Made by a program: the position numbers and the translations under genes
The notes under the pieces: model-generated
What the model was told of the DNA's origin: nothing
Seen by the model: only the letters and a program-made list of their open reading frames with translations
The model's database searches: none
Shown here: piece by piece, positions 11,297 through 21,482 of the stretch
Layout of the letters: every line of letters begins with the position of its first letter
Numbering within the stretch: the first letter of the stretch is position 1
NCBI RefSeq assembly: GCF_002101785.1
Contig: NZ_LQPJ01000070.1
Span: 123,167 to 187,166 of the forward strand
Source: Mycobacterium palustre
GTDB taxonomy: Bacteria; Actinomycetota; Actinomycetes; Mycobacteriales; Mycobacteriaceae
Direction: 5' to 3'
Length of the DNA stretch: 64,000 nt

Positions 11297-11372
11297 GGTC
11301 ACTCCTTCGGGTCCCCGTACCCCGCCCCTATAGTGTGATGCCTTCCCGCCGCCCGACAAGCGCGCACCTCGG

Positions 11373-11410
11373 AAGTCCCGGTCCTCGTCCTCGTTGACGA
11401 CGGTCTTGCT
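11373..11410 (-). repeat. Degraded copy of the nrdF2 3' end (distal copy)
   Basis: The 38 bases match the last codons of nrdF2 (11939-11976) at 34 of 38 positions in the same orientation. Read on the minus strand it gives SKTVVNEDEDRDF, against [13 protein letters not shown] in NrdF2. The stop codon is not preserved. The two copies are 566 bp apart and enclose the 163-residue gene, whose stop codon overlaps the edge of this copy. This is the arrangement left by site-specific insertion into a gene end, or by tandem duplication and decay. Confidence 0.75.
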
Positions 11411-11901
11411 CAGCCGCTGTTCTCTTCACGCAGGGCTTGCATCGCCAGGTTGTTGATCAACTGCCGGCCGGCAGCGGTGCGTAGCTGAGGCAGCATCGCG
11501 GGGACGACACCTGCGGCGGTGAGCGCGAGGCGCACCAGGCCGCCGGGCGTCGTGGCGGCGTCGCGGAGCACCTCATACTCGGCGCCGGGATCCCCCGCAT
11601 GCTGCGCCATGGACATCCGGGCCACGAGCCGGTTGTCGCGGTCGAGACCGGTCTCGGCGTCGGTAGCCGCCAAAAACAGGGTTTCGCCGATTTCCGCGAC
11701 TTCGTCGGGGTCGCAGAGCTGAGCCACCAGTTGCCACAGGATCGACACGGTGGCGCGGATCAGCTGTGGCAGCCGGCCGGCCGGGATGACCTCGTCGTCG
11801 ACGATGACGCGCATGCCCGCTTCGTCGCCGCGCTCGCCGTGCTGGATGAGCGCCAATGCGCGACGGAAGTCTGCCGCACCCACGCTGTCGTCGGTGCTCA
11901 T
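11410..11901 (-). CDS. Hypothetical helical protein between duplicated nrdF2 ends
   Basis: The protein has 163 residues from ATG 11901 (GTG 11904 immediately before). It is mostly helical, acidic in the N-terminal half and Ala/Leu-rich: FRRALALIQHGERGDEAG, IRATVSILWQLVAQLCDPDE, LFLAATDAETGLDRDNRLV, RQLINNLAMQALREENSG. There is no signal peptide, membrane segment or recognisable catalytic motif. I do not recognise the family. It lies 33 bp downstream of nrdF2 on the same strand and is enclosed by two copies of the nrdF2 3' end, so it may be cargo of a decayed insertion rather than an original operon member. Confidence 0.65.
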   Translation of the reverse strand: MSTDDSVGAADFRRALALIQHGERGDEAGMRVIVDDEVIPAGRLPQLIRATVSILWQLVAQLCDPDEVAEIGETLFLAATDAETGLDRDNRLVARMSMAQHAGDPGAEYEVLRDAATTPGGLVRLALTAAGVVPAMLPQLRTAAGRQLINNLAMQALREENSG

Positions 11902-11934
11902 CACACACCGAGGGTCCCGAAGGCGACCGCGGCT

Positions 11935-13005
<1,071 letters not shown>

Positions 13006-13046
13006 GGCGCCGTGTCGCGCGCCGCGGGATTCGCCGAGCCCGTACC

Positions 13047-13394
13047 TCACTGCGAAGGGGCGGAGCCCTTCGCCCTGGGCAACAACGAGATCAGCGTGTC
13101 GACGAGTTCCTCGGCGTCGGTGTGCCACTTGTCCAGATCGAGGTGGCCGCTGAAATCCAAACCGTCGGGAACCGACGATGCGACCCACGATGCCCAGGAA
13201 CAGATCCTGCGTGCGTTCGGCCGCCCGCATCGCCGCGGTCGGGTCACCCGCCGGCGGGGTGAACATCAACCGGTACAGGTGGGGCCGGGTGCGGCCGAGG
13301 GCGATCAGCGACAGCAGCCCCGACCGCCGCGACCGGCGTGCGGATCAGCCGCCTGGTCTCCGACAAAGTCCTGGACCGCATCGTGCGCCTGAAC
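13047..13394 (-). pseudogene. TetR-family regulator remnant
   Basis: The minus strand carries recognisable TetR C-terminal domain pieces in different frames. First comes MRSRTLSETRRLIRTPVAAV, then LLSLIALGRTRPHLYRLMFT plus AAERTQDLFLGIVGRIV (the HLYRLMF signature of the WHG-type ligand domain), then GLDFSGHLDLDKWHTDAEEL and VDTLISLLP up to a TGA at 13047. At least two frameshifts separate them, and the helix-turn-helix half is missing. It is a dead regulator, possibly once linked to the adjacent flavin monooxygenase. Confidence 0.7.
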
Positions 13395-13426
13395 CTTCGG
13401 ACTTTTGCGAAAGCTCGGCGAAAAGC

Positions 13427-14974
13427 TCAGCCCCCGACGGCCGCCGCGCGACCGTCGGCGCGTGAGCGGGCGCCCACGCCGAAGAACCGATACTCCTCGG
13501 GCTTGACCGACCGGGTCGCCCGCCAGTACTCCCAGGTGTAGCCGCCCCACAACACGGTGTTCTTGCCGTGCTCGTCGAGATACCAGCTGCTGCAGCCGCC
13601 GCTGTTCCACACCGAGTGCGAAAGCCGTTGCTGCAGTTCGTCGTTGAAGCGGTCCTGGGCGGCGCGCGTCGGCGCCAGCGCCTGGGCGCCCCGCTTGTCG
13701 CAGAGCTTGATCGCGTCGGCGACGTAGTGGATCTGGGATTCGATCATGAACACCACGGAGTTGTGCCCCAGCCCGGTGTTGGGTCCCAGCAGGAAAAACA
13801 GGTTGGGCACGTCGGCGACGGTGATCCCGCGGTGGGCGCCGATGCCCTCGCGGTTCCAGCGGTCCACCAGGTCCTCGCCGTGCAGCCCCTTGATCTGGAC
13901 GTAGGTGTAGGAGTCGGTGACGTGGAAGCCGGTGCCGTAGACGATCACGTCGACCGGGCGTTCGGTGCCGTCGGCGGTGACGATGCCGTCGCGGGTGATG
14001 CGGGCGATGTGGTCGGTGATCAGCTCGGTCCTGGGGTCGGCGACCGCGCCGTAGTAGGTGGAGGAGTTCAGGATGCGCTTGCAGCCGATGCGGTAGCTGG
14101 GGGTCAGCTTGCGGCGCAGCTCGCGGTCCTTGACCGAGCGGCGGATGTTGTACTTGGCGTACGCCTCGATGAACTTCAGCGCGTTCGGCCGCTTGGTCAT
14201 GCCGTACGCCAAAGCCTCTTGGGCCCAATAGATTCCGAGGCGAACCAGCGCCCGCAACCCGGGAACGGTCGCCATCGCCTGCCGCAGGGCCGGGGGGAAG
14301 TCGGGGTTGGAGCGCGGCACCACCCACGGCGGGGTGCGCTGGTAGAGCTGAAGCTGGGCGACCCGGCCGACGATCTCCGGGACGATCTGGATCGCGCTGG
14401 CGCCGGTGCCGATCACGGCCACCCGCTTGCCGGTGAGGTCCACGCTGTGGTCCCACTCCGCGGAATGGAAGGCGGGTCCGGCGAATTCGTCGCGACCCTC
14501 GAAGTCGGGGATGGACGGGATGTGCAGGGCGCCGGCCCCCGAGATCAGAAACTGGCCGACGTATTCGCGTCCGTCACTGGTGAAGACGTGCCAGCGGTAT
14601 TCGTCCTCGTCCCAGTGGCCGCGGTCGACCAGCGAATTGAACTCGATGTAGCGGCGCAGCCCGTATTTCTCGGTGACGCCCCGCAGGTAGTCCCAGATCT
14701 CGGGCTGGTAGGAGAACGGGTTCTTCCAGTCCGGCTTGGGCTCGAACGAGAACGAGTACAGGTGCGACGGGATGTCACACGCGCAGCCGGGATAGCTGTT
14801 GTCCCGCCAGGTGCCGCCGACGTCGTCGGCCTTCTCCAGGATGATGAAGTCCACGCCCCGCTTTTGCAGCTCGATGGCCATGCCCAGCCCGGAAAACCCG
14901 GTCCCGATGATGATGGCGCGGGTGCGCACCGGCTCCCGCGCCGACGCTGCCGGCTCGGCTTGTGTCACGGTCAC
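13427..14974 (-). CDS. Flavin-containing (Baeyer-Villiger type) monooxygenase, Rv3049c-like
   Basis: The protein has 515 residues. The FAD-binding motif GTGFSGLG lies near residue 28, followed by EKADDVGGTWRDNSYPGC. The second dinucleotide motif is GTGASAIQIVPEI for NADPH. FAGPAFHSAEWD corresponds to the Baeyer-Villiger fingerprint FxGxxxHxxxW. It is expected to insert or add oxygen on ketones, thioamides or other hydrophobic substrates using NADPH and O2. A TetR gene follows upstream on the same strand, and an inverted repeat between them (15012-15031) is a likely operator. The start is GTG 14974; further GTGs occur in a GTGACC repeat upstream. Confidence 0.88.
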   Translation of the reverse strand: MTVTQAEPAASAREPVRTRAIIIGTGFSGLGMAIELQKRGVDFIILEKADDVGGTWRDNSYPGCACDIPSHLYSFSFEPKPDWKNPFSYQPEIWDYLRGVTEKYGLRRYIEFNSLVDRGHWDEDEYRWHVFTSDGREYVGQFLISGAGALHIPSIPDFEGRDEFAGPAFHSAEWDHSVDLTGKRVAVIGTGASAIQIVPEIVGRVAQLQLYQRTPPWVVPRSNPDFPPALRQAMATVPGLRALVRLGIYWAQEALAYGMTKRPNALKFIEAYAKYNIRRSVKDRELRRKLTPSYRIGCKRILNSSTYYGAVADPRTELITDHIARITRDGIVTADGTERPVDVIVYGTGFHVTDSYTYVQIKGLHGEDLVDRWNREGIGAHRGITVADVPNLFFLLGPNTGLGHNSVVFMIESQIHYVADAIKLCDKRGAQALAPTRAAQDRFNDELQQRLSHSVWNSGGCSSWYLDEHGKNTVLWGGYTWEYWRATRSVKPEEYRFFGVGARSRADGRAAAVGG

Positions 14975-15011
14975 GGTCGCGGTCGATCGGTCTTTCTGCT
15001 AGCTCCCGCAA

Positions 15012-15031
15012 ATACCCAGTACCCAGGGTAT
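15012..15031. promoter_or_regulatory. Inverted repeat upstream of the monooxygenase gene, candidate TetR operator
   Basis: ATACCCAGTACCCAGGGTAT has perfect 6-bp arms (ATACCC/GGGTAT) separated by eight bases. It lies between the TetR stop and the monooxygenase start, about 38 bp ahead of the latter. The position and form fit a TetR operator, most simply for the adjacent Rv3050c-like repressor. Confidence 0.5.
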
Positions 15032-15081
15032 CGGACGCGGCGGATGTTATCGATGGCCCGGCGATGTCAACGCCGCGCCGC

Positions 15082-15831
15082 TCAGCCGACGGCGGAGTTG
15101 ATGGGCACGACGCTGTGGATCGGCTGGTCGGGGTCCATGGCCAAGCCGAGCGCCTCGGCGGTGCCGACGATGACGCCCATCATGATCGTCGTCAGGTGCG
15201 CGACGAATTGCTCGCGCGGCATGCGCCGGGGGCTGTCCGGGTCGGGCCCCAGCCACCACTCGGTGGCCGACGCGGCCGAGCCGAACGCCGCATTGCCGGC
15301 CAGTTCGAAGGCCGCGTGGTCGAGCTCCATCTCGCGCAGCTCGTTGTCGAACATGTTGGCCATGGCCAGCGTGATCCCGCGGCCCTCTTCCAGGATCTGG
15401 GGACTCGCCGCGGTGCGGCCCTGGATGAAGACCCGCAGGACGTTGGGGTGCCGGTCGACCAGGCTGACGTACTCCTCGACGCTGCGCCGGACGATCTCGC
15501 GCGCCGAGTCGGTCTTCAGGTCGATGGACGGAAAGATCGCCGCCCACAGCATGTCGCGCAGGCGTTCCCCGATCGCCTGGAACAGGTCGGACTTGTCCTG
15601 AAAGTGCCGGTAGATCTTCGGCTTGGCGGTGCCGGCCTCCTCGGCGATCTCCCGCACGCTCAGCTCGGGCCCCAGCCGGTCGATGGCGCGGAACGCCGCG
15701 TCGACGATCTCGCCGCGCACCTTTTTGCGGTGTTCGCGCCAGCGTTCGCTGCGCGCGTCGACCTTCACCCCCGGCGTGACGCCGGGGTGGGGCCGCGTAG
15801 GCCGAGGTATTCGCACCACATCAAGCACCAT
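15082..15831 (-). CDS. TetR-family regulator, Rv3050c-like
   Basis: The protein has 249 residues from ATG 15831. The helix-turn-helix reads ELSVREIAEEAGTAKPKIYRHF at about residues 60-82, followed by QDKSDLFQAIGERL. The ligand domain is helical and contains RVFIQGRTAASPQILEEG. It has an unusually long basic N-terminal arm before the DNA-binding domain. It likely controls the monooxygenase downstream. Upstream are 319 bp without a gene before the divergent PE_PGRS gene. Confidence 0.85.
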   Translation of the reverse strand: MVLDVVRIPRPTRPHPGVTPGVKVDARSERWREHRKKVRGEIVDAAFRAIDRLGPELSVREIAEEAGTAKPKIYRHFQDKSDLFQAIGERLRDMLWAAIFPSIDLKTDSAREIVRRSVEEYVSLVDRHPNVLRVFIQGRTAASPQILEEGRGITLAMANMFDNELREMELDHAAFELAGNAAFGSAASATEWWLGPDPDSPRRMPREQFVAHLTTIMMGVIVGTAEALGLAMDPDQPIHSVVPINSAVG

Positions 15832-16150
15832 ACCCCGTGGTGGCCGCTGACCTGGGCGAACCACATTCGGCGACCGGGTCGGTTGATGAGAGGACGGGAT
15901 ATGAGATTCGCAGCTCCAGCGGTACATGTGGATCACCGCGTAGCTACATCGATATTCCAGGTGCCATTCGACGCGACTGGGTGCGCACACCGCTTTTGCG
16001 GCCCAGCTCGCGGAGATCTCGTCGCGCCAAGCAACTAACTTGCGTCCGGCGCCACGAAGCGTGCGGCGGTTAAAAAGGGGGAAATTCGTTGCGCAGTGGT
16101 GTTACGATCACCGGCCCTACAGATCGTTTTTTTGATCGGTGGGGGAGCCT
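15832..16150. other. Divergent intergenic region between TetR and PE_PGRS genes
   Basis: The 319 bp contain no convincing gene. It must hold the promoters of both neighbours. It is less GC-rich than its surroundings near 16060-16140 (runs of A and T). I see no clear -10/-35 pair or strong palindrome that I would assign. Confidence 0.5.
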
Positions 16151-17932
16151 ATGTCATTCGTAATAGCGACGCCCGAGGTTATCGCAGCAACGGCGAGCGA
16201 GCTGGCAAGTATGGGTGCGGCGCTTGACCAGGCCAATGCCATAGCGGCAGCGTCGACGACGAGGGTGCTGGCACTTGGCGCCGATGAGGTGTCTGCCGCG
16301 GTGGCGGGGTTGTTCTCGGAGCATGGCCAGGTGTTCCAAACGCTCAGTGCTGAGGCCGCGGGGTTCCACGACGAATTGGTCCATACCCTGGGTGCGACCG
16401 CAGGCTGGTATGCGACGGCGGAGGCAGCCAGCACGTCGCCGATGCAGGAACTGTTGGACGCAGTGAACGGGCCCACCATGGCTCTGGTCGGACGCCCGCT
16501 TATCGGCAACGGCGCCGACGGCGCACCGGGGACCGGGGAAAGCGGCGGCAACGGCGGCATTCTCATCGGTAATGGCGGTAACGGTGGCTCGGGCGGGCCC
16601 GGTCAGAACGGCGGCAACGGCGGCGCGGCGGGCCTATTGTGGGGCACCGCTGGGGCTGGCGGGGCCGGCGGATCGGCCATATCGGCTGGGGGTGTTAGCG
16701 GAAACGGCGGAGCGGGCGGCGCCGCCGGCCTATTCGGGACCGGAGGGGCCGGTGGCGCTGGCGCAACCAATGTGTTCGGCCCCGCTGGAGCAGGCGGCAA
16801 CGGTGGAGCCGGCGGATTGCTCTTCGGCTCCGGCGGCGCCGGCGGCCCGGGTGGATTAGCCACAGGTTTGGCCACAGGTGCCGGTGGCGCTGGCGGCGCC
16901 GGCGGCAACGCCGGGTTGTTTGGCGTTGGCGGTATGGGTGGCGCAGGTGGAGATGCAGCGCTGGCCGGTGGCGCGGGCGGCGCGGGAGGCGCGGGCGGCG
17001 TCCTTTCTGGCAATGGTGGGATCGGCGGCGCCGGCGGACTCTCCACCGCAGATATCGGTGGTGCCGGCGGGGCAGGTGGCCACGCTGGCCTGTTCGGTAT
17101 GGGCGGCGCCGGAGGGGGAGGCGGAGATTCCATGGCTGCGACCGGAAGCGGTGGAAGGGGCGGCGTTGGTGGCGCCGGCGGCTTGCTTTTCGGTGACGGT
17201 GGAAGCGGAGGCGCCGGCGGTAGTTCACAGGCGAACGGTGGCGGTGACGGTGGAAGCGGTGGCGCAGGCGGCGCCGCCGGCTGGCTGCTGGGTAACGGCG
17301 GGACAGGCGGTGCAGGCGGGCTTTCGCTTAGCAACACCGGCGGCGCGGGTGGTGCCGGGGGCGCCGGCGCTCTTCTTTTTGGTAATGGCGGGACGGGTGG
17401 AGTGGGCGGCCAATCGCTGTCCGAAGCAGGCGCTGGCGGCATCGGCGGCGAAGCTGGCATGTTCGGTTCAGGCGGCGCCGGCGGCCACGGCGGCGCCTCA
17501 GCTATCGGCATAGGCGGCGCTGGCGGTGCTGGCGGTGCGGCAAAATTCGTTGGGGCCGGTGGCCTGGGTGGTTTCGGAGGAGCCGGCGGCACCACGGGCG
17601 GTGCCGGCGGAACTGGTGGCCTTGGCGGCATGCTGTTCGGGGACGGCGGGGCCGGCGGCGGCGGCGGGACAGGCATTATGCAAGGCGGCGACGGCGGCTC
17701 AGGTGGCAACGCCGGCCTAACTGGCTCCGGTGGATCAGGCGGGGCTGGGGGCGACTCATTTGTAACCGGCCACCGTGGCGGCAACGGCGGCAAGGGCGGC
17801 AACGCCCAGCTGATCGGTAACGGTGGTAATGGCGGCAACGCCGGGATCGGAAACGCCGGTCCGGGTTCCGCGGGCATCGGTGGGACCGGCGGGAAATGGT
17901 TAGGACTCGACGGAACGCCCGGCTCCAGCTGA
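16151..17932 (+). CDS. PE_PGRS family protein
   Basis: The protein has 593 residues. A PE domain occupies about 1-95, starting [19 protein letters not shown] from ATG 16151. It carries the YxxxE export motif of type VII secretion substrates (GWYATAEA). The linker [16 protein letters not shown] is typical of PE_PGRS proteins. Residues from about 125 to the end are Gly/Ala-rich repeats (GGAGGAGG, GNGGNGG units). The end ..[14 protein letters not shown] is also typical. The protein is probably exported by an ESX system and surface-exposed. It has no PE/PPE partner. I recall no PE_PGRS gene between Rv3050c and nrdE in M. tuberculosis, so this is an insertion relative to that backbone. Confidence 0.95.
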   Translation: MSFVIATPEVIAATASELASMGAALDQANAIAAASTTRVLALGADEVSAAVAGLFSEHGQVFQTLSAEAAGFHDELVHTLGATAGWYATAEAASTSPMQELLDAVNGPTMALVGRPLIGNGADGAPGTGESGGNGGILIGNGGNGGSGGPGQNGGNGGAAGLLWGTAGAGGAGGSAISAGGVSGNGGAGGAAGLFGTGGAGGAGATNVFGPAGAGGNGGAGGLLFGSGGAGGPGGLATGLATGAGGAGGAGGNAGLFGVGGMGGAGGDAALAGGAGGAGGAGGVLSGNGGIGGAGGLSTADIGGAGGAGGHAGLFGMGGAGGGGGDSMAATGSGGRGGVGGAGGLLFGDGGSGGAGGSSQANGGGDGGSGGAGGAAGWLLGNGGTGGAGGLSLSNTGGAGGAGGAGALLFGNGGTGGVGGQSLSEAGAGGIGGEAGMFGSGGAGGHGGASAIGIGGAGGAGGAAKFVGAGGLGGFGGAGGTTGGAGGTGGLGGMLFGDGGAGGGGGTGIMQGGDGGSGGNAGLTGSGGSGGAGGDSFVTGHRGGNGGKGGNAQLIGNGGNGGNAGIGNAGPGSAGIGGTGGKWLGLDGTPGSS

Positions 17933-17935
17933 GCC

Positions 17936-18455
17936 ATAGCCCACTATCCGTTAACCGGTGCCTCGCCGCAGCATGCAGGGGACGCAGCCACTTTTGCACG
18001 TCAGGGTGATCGTGTGTCCTAGGCACTGGGCCGGGTTCCCTCGCCGTCGGTCTTGCTGATCAGGGCCGCGTAGCCGACGAACGCGACCGGATGAGGCTGT
18101 TCACGATCGCAAAAACGTTATCGGCGCGTCGATGTCGCGGGTGCACGCCTCCCTGGTGGCCGCCGCGCGCTTTTCAGGACGTCGGCGAATCCTGGTTGGA
18201 AATGCGCCCGGTCCGCCGCTGAGGTCGCGCGCCCCTCGGGCAACGTCCGTCGATGAACAGCTCGGACTCAGTGTTATTCACAAAGTTCGGTCCTTTTCGC
18301 GTAATCGTCGATGGCGGCTGCACCAGTCGCCTTCTTCGGCGACTGTCCCGATGCAGAATTACGGACGTAAGCGACGCCGGTCTACGCGGAAGCGCGGGCG
18401 ATGCCCCGAATACGCGGTCAATCGACGACGACCGTGCCCCTGGCGAACCGCGCTG
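17936..18455. other. Remnant-rich gap between PE_PGRS and nrdE
   Basis: The 520 bp have no intact gene. Seen: a copy of the nrdE 3' end at 17969-17989. On the minus strand at about 18025-18090 there is a decayed C-terminal coding stretch, VAFVGYAALISKTDGEGTRP, ending in a stop, of unknown origin. The rest shows only short unrelated frames. It looks like scar DNA. Confidence 0.55.
17969..17989 (-). repeat. Degraded copy of the nrdE 3' end
   Basis: The 21 bases match the last coding bases of nrdE (18705-18725) at 19 positions in the same orientation. They read GCVPCML where NrdE ends GCVSCML. The stop codon is replaced by CGG. The copies lie about 736 bp apart and enclose a truncated HD-domain gene and scar DNA. 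A chance match this good so close by is unlikely. Confidence 0.65.
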
Positions 18456-18695
18456 TCACCACCTCAGCATCGGGGGAACCGGCCGCCGCGGGTGAGTGAC
18501 CGCGTTGCCGGTCAAGCCGCGCGCCAAGAACGCATGGAAGCCGAGGTAAGGCAACTCCCGCACCACCCGTTTGACGAACGATCGGGGCAACGGATCGGTG
18601 AGCAGTCCGCGGCTGACGTCGATGCGGTCGGCGATGCGAAACGTCTCGCTCATCGGGTCGCCAACGGGGTGCAGACTGTGATGCTCGGCGATCAT
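18456..18695 (-). pseudogene. C-terminal fragment of an HD-domain (phosphohydrolase-like) protein
   Basis: The 79 codons begin only six bases after the nrdE stop. They read IAEHHSLHPVGDPMSETFRI, ADRIDVSRGLLTDPL and ELPYLGFHAFLARGL. The EHH..DP...RxADxxDVSRG pattern resembles the last metal-binding part of HD hydrolases of the cyanamide-hydratase kind. The N-terminal HD motif is absent, so this is probably a truncated gene fused to the nrdE end by recombination. The family assignment is tentative. Confidence 0.45.
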
Positions 18696-18701
18696 CGTCC
18701 G

Positions 18702-20867
18702 CTACAGCATGCAGGACACGCAGCCCTCAACCTCGGTGCCCTCGAGCGCCATCTGCCGCAGCCGGATGTAGTACAGCGTCTTGATGCCCTTGCGCCAGGC
18801 GTAAATCTGCGCCTTGTTCACGTCGCGCGTGGTGGCGGTGTCCTTGAAGAACAACGTCAGGCTCAACCCCTGGTCGACGTGCTGGGTGGCCGCGGCATAC
18901 GTGTCGATGATCTTCTCGTAGCCGATCTCGTAGGCGTCCTGGTAGTACTCCAGGTTGTCGTTGGTCATGTACGGCGCCGGGTAGTAGACCCGCCCGATCT
19001 TGCCCTCCTTGCGGATCTCGACCTTCGACACGATCGGGTGGATCGAACTCGTCGAATGGTTGATGTAGGAGATCGACCCGGTGGGCGGCACCGCCTGCAG
19101 GTTCTGGTTGTAGATGCCGTGGGCCTGCACCGACTCCTTGAGCCGGCGCCAGTCGTCCTGGGTCGGGATGCGGATCTTTGCGTCGGCGAACAGCTTTCGG
19201 ACCTTTTCGGTCTTGGGCTCCCACAGCTGCTCGGTGTACTTGTCGAAGAACTCCCCCGACGCGTACTTGGAGCGCTCGAAACCCTTGAAGTGCGTGCCGC
19301 GTTCGATCGCGATGCGGTTGGAGGCCCGCAGCGCGTGATACAGCACCGTGTAGAAGTAGATGTTGGTGAAGTCGATGCCTTCCTCGGAGCCGTAGAAGAT
19401 GCCCTCGCGCGCCAGGTAGCCGTGCAGGTTCATCTGTCCCAGCCCGATGGCGTGGGAGTCGTTGTTGCCCTGCTCGATCGAGGGCACCGACCTGATGTGG
19501 GTCTGGTCGCTGACGGCGGTCAGCGCGCGGATGGCCACCTCGATGGTCTGGGCGAAGTCCGGCGAGTCCATCGCCTTGGCGATGTTGAGCGACCCGAGGT
19601 TGCACGAGATGTCCTTGCCCACTTTGGCATAGGACAGGTCGTCGTTGAACTCCGACGGCGTGGAGACCTGCAGGATCTCCGAGCACAGGTTCGAGTGCGT
19701 GATCTTGCCCTCGATCGGGTTGGCCCGGTTCACCGTGTCCTCGAACATGATGTAGGGGTAGCCGGACTCGAACTGCAGCTCGGCCAGCGTCTGGAAGAAC
19801 TCGCGCGCCTTGATCTTCGTCTTGCGGATCCGCGCGTCGTCGAGCATCTCGTAGTACTTCTCGGTCACCGAGATGTCGGCGAACGGCACGCCGTACACCC
19901 GTTCCACGTCGTACGGCGAGAACAGGTACATGTCCTCGTTCTTCTTGGCCAGCTCGAAGGTGATGTCGGGGATCACCACGCCCAGGCTCAGCGTCTTGAT
20001 CCGGATCTTCTCGTCGGCGTTCTCGCGCTTGGTGTCCAGGAAGCGGTAGATGTCGGGGTGATGGGCGTGCAGGTACACCGCGCCCGCGCCCTGCCGCGCG
20101 CCGAGCTGGTTGGCGTAGGAGAACGAGTCCTCCAGCAGCTTCATGATCGGGATGACGCCCGAGGACTGGTTCTCGATGTTCTTGATCGGCGCGCCGTGCT
20201 CGCGGATGTTGGAGAGCAGCAACGCAACTCCCCCGCCGCGTTTGGACAATTGCAGCGCGGAGTTGATCGACCGCCCGATCGACTCCATGTTGTCCTCGAT
20301 ACGAAGGAGAAAGCACGAGACCGGCTCACCGCGCTGCTTCTTGCCCGAGTTCAAAAACGTCGGCGTGGCCGGCTGGAACCGCCCGTCGATGATCTCGTCG
20401 ACCAGCTTCTCGGCCAGCGCGGTGTCGCCCGCGGCCAAGGTGAGCGCCACCATGCACACCCGGTCCTCGAAGCGCTCCAGGTACCGCTCCCCGTCGAAGG
20501 TCTTCAGCGTGTAGGAGGTGTAGTACTTGAACGCGCCGAGGAACGTCGGGAACCGGAACTTCTTGGCGTAGGCGCGGTCCAGCAGCGACTTGACGAAGTT
20601 GCGCGAGTACTGGTCGAGAACCTCGCGCTCGTAATAGTTCTCGCGGATCAGGTAGTCGAGCTTCTCGTCGTAGTTGTGGAAGAAGACCGTGTTCTGGTTG
20701 ACGTGCTGCAAAAAGTACTGGCGCGCCGCAAGGACGTCCTTGTCGAACTGAATCTTGCCGTCCGCGTCGTACAGATTCAGCATCGCGTTGAGCGCGTGGT
20801 AGTCCGTTTCGTCGGCCACCCCGTGCGCTCCGGCGGTTACAGGCTCTGCAGTGACGGTTGGTGGCAC
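18702..20867 (-). CDS. nrdE: Class Ib ribonucleotide reductase large subunit NrdE
   Basis: The protein has about 721 residues from GTG 20867 ([10 protein letters not shown]), behind AAGGAAC. This start overlaps the nrdI stop by 31 bases. A shorter form from [16 protein letters not shown] also exists in annotations. Visible: the active-site and allosteric-fold segments of the ten-stranded barrel ([20 protein letters not shown] with a catalytic Cys, [32 protein letters not shown]) and the C-terminal redox pair CVSCML that accepts electrons from NrdH. It reduces all four ribonucleoside diphosphates together with NrdF2. Confidence 0.96.
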   Translation of the reverse strand: MPPTVTAEPVTAGAHGVADETDYHALNAMLNLYDADGKIQFDKDVLAARQYFLQHVNQNTVFFHNYDEKLDYLIRENYYEREVLDQYSRNFVKSLLDRAYAKKFRFPTFLGAFKYYTSYTLKTFDGERYLERFEDRVCMVALTLAAGDTALAEKLVDEIIDGRFQPATPTFLNSGKKQRGEPVSCFLLRIEDNMESIGRSINSALQLSKRGGGVALLLSNIREHGAPIKNIENQSSGVIPIMKLLEDSFSYANQLGARQGAGAVYLHAHHPDIYRFLDTKRENADEKIRIKTLSLGVVIPDITFELAKKNEDMYLFSPYDVERVYGVPFADISVTEKYYEMLDDARIRKTKIKAREFFQTLAELQFESGYPYIMFEDTVNRANPIEGKITHSNLCSEILQVSTPSEFNDDLSYAKVGKDISCNLGSLNIAKAMDSPDFAQTIEVAIRALTAVSDQTHIRSVPSIEQGNNDSHAIGLGQMNLHGYLAREGIFYGSEEGIDFTNIYFYTVLYHALRASNRIAIERGTHFKGFERSKYASGEFFDKYTEQLWEPKTEKVRKLFADAKIRIPTQDDWRRLKESVQAHGIYNQNLQAVPPTGSISYINHSTSSIHPIVSKVEIRKEGKIGRVYYPAPYMTNDNLEYYQDAYEIGYEKIIDTYAAATQHVDQGLSLTLFFKDTATTRDVNKAQIYAWRKGIKTLYYIRLRQMALEGTEVEGCVSCML

Positions 20868-21346
20868 GTCTGTTCCTTCCAGAAGTCGGCTAGGCCCGCG
20901 CGGACGGCGTCCACGTCGTCCGGGGTTCCCATCAGTTCGAAGCGGTAGAGGTAGGGGACGCCGCACTTGCGGGAGATGACGTTGCCCGCGTAGGCAAACT
21001 CGGCGCCGAAGTTGTTGTTGCCCGCCGCGATGACGCCGCGGATCAACGACCGGTTGTGCTCGTCGTTCAAGAAGGCGATGACCTGCTTGGGGACGTAACC
21101 ACCCGCGTTGAGGTCAGGGGTGGCGCGGCCGCCGCCGTAGGTCGGCAGGATCAAAACGTAGGGCTCGTCGACCTCGATGCGGCCGTGCAGCGGGATGCGC
21201 GTGGCGGGAACACCCAGCTTCTGCACGAAGCGGTGGGTGTTCTCCGACACCGACGAGAAATAGACCAGCGACGAACGCGAGCGCGGCGCAGCCGGGCGCG
21301 ACGGGTCGCCGCTCGTCCAACCCGGGTTGCGTCCCGTGACGTCCAT
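20837..21346 (-). CDS. nrdI: Flavodoxin-like NrdI
   Basis: The protein has 169 residues. The flavodoxin fold is evident from [19 protein letters not shown] (FMN phosphate loop), [10 protein letters not shown] and [17 protein letters not shown]. It delivers the oxidant for assembling the Mn2-tyrosyl radical in NrdF. About 19 residues ([18 protein letters not shown]) are inserted near the N-terminus compared with the M. tuberculosis protein as I remember it. The ATG at 21346 lies 43 bases downstream of a 19-codon mini-gene that replaces the usual nrdH-nrdI junction, and nrdE overlaps its 3' end. Confidence 0.94.
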   Translation of the reverse strand: MDVTGRNPGWTSGDPSRPAAPRSRSSLVYFSSVSENTHRFVQKLGVPATRIPLHGRIEVDEPYVLILPTYGGGRATPDLNAGGYVPKQVIAFLNDEHNRSLIRGVIAAGNNNFGAEFAYAGNVISRKCGVPYLYRFELMGTPDDVDAVRAGLADFWKEQTCHQPSLQSL

Positions 21347-21389
21347 CGCAGCCCAACCGTCCTTACCTAACGTCTGTCCCGCCTATCGC

Positions 21390-21449
21390 CTAAGCGCTCA
21401 GCGCGGTCGCGACTGGCGGAGTGTCGATATTCGTTGGTGCTGTATTCAT
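21390..21449 (-). CDS. 19-residue mini-gene at the element/nrdH-tail junction
   Basis: It reads MNTAPTNIDTPPVATALSA, then TAG. The ATG is preceded by AAAAAGGAGGAAACCT, a near-perfect ribosome binding site with six-base spacing, unusually AT-rich for this genome. The last six codons (ATALSA) resemble the C-terminus of NrdH in relatives (GAALTA in M. tuberculosis as I recall). The first part therefore comes from the mobile element and the last part is probably the displaced native nrdH tail. It precedes nrdI by 43 bp and could reload ribosomes for nrdI. Its expression is inferred, not shown. Confidence 0.6.
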   Translation of the reverse strand: MNTAPTNIDTPPVATALSA

Positions 21450-21482
21450 AGGTTTCCTCCTTTTTGGTGTGCATCTTCTGAG

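Noticed and set aside
16603..17937. A 444-codon Pro-rich open frame opposite the PE_PGRS gene
   Set aside because: It is the antisense image of the Gly-rich GGC/GCC repeats and has no independent start signal or family pattern.
18253..18495. An 80-codon plus-strand frame downstream of the PE_PGRS gene
   Set aside because: No ribosome binding site or recognisable motif; it lies over scar DNA and partly opposite the HD fragment.
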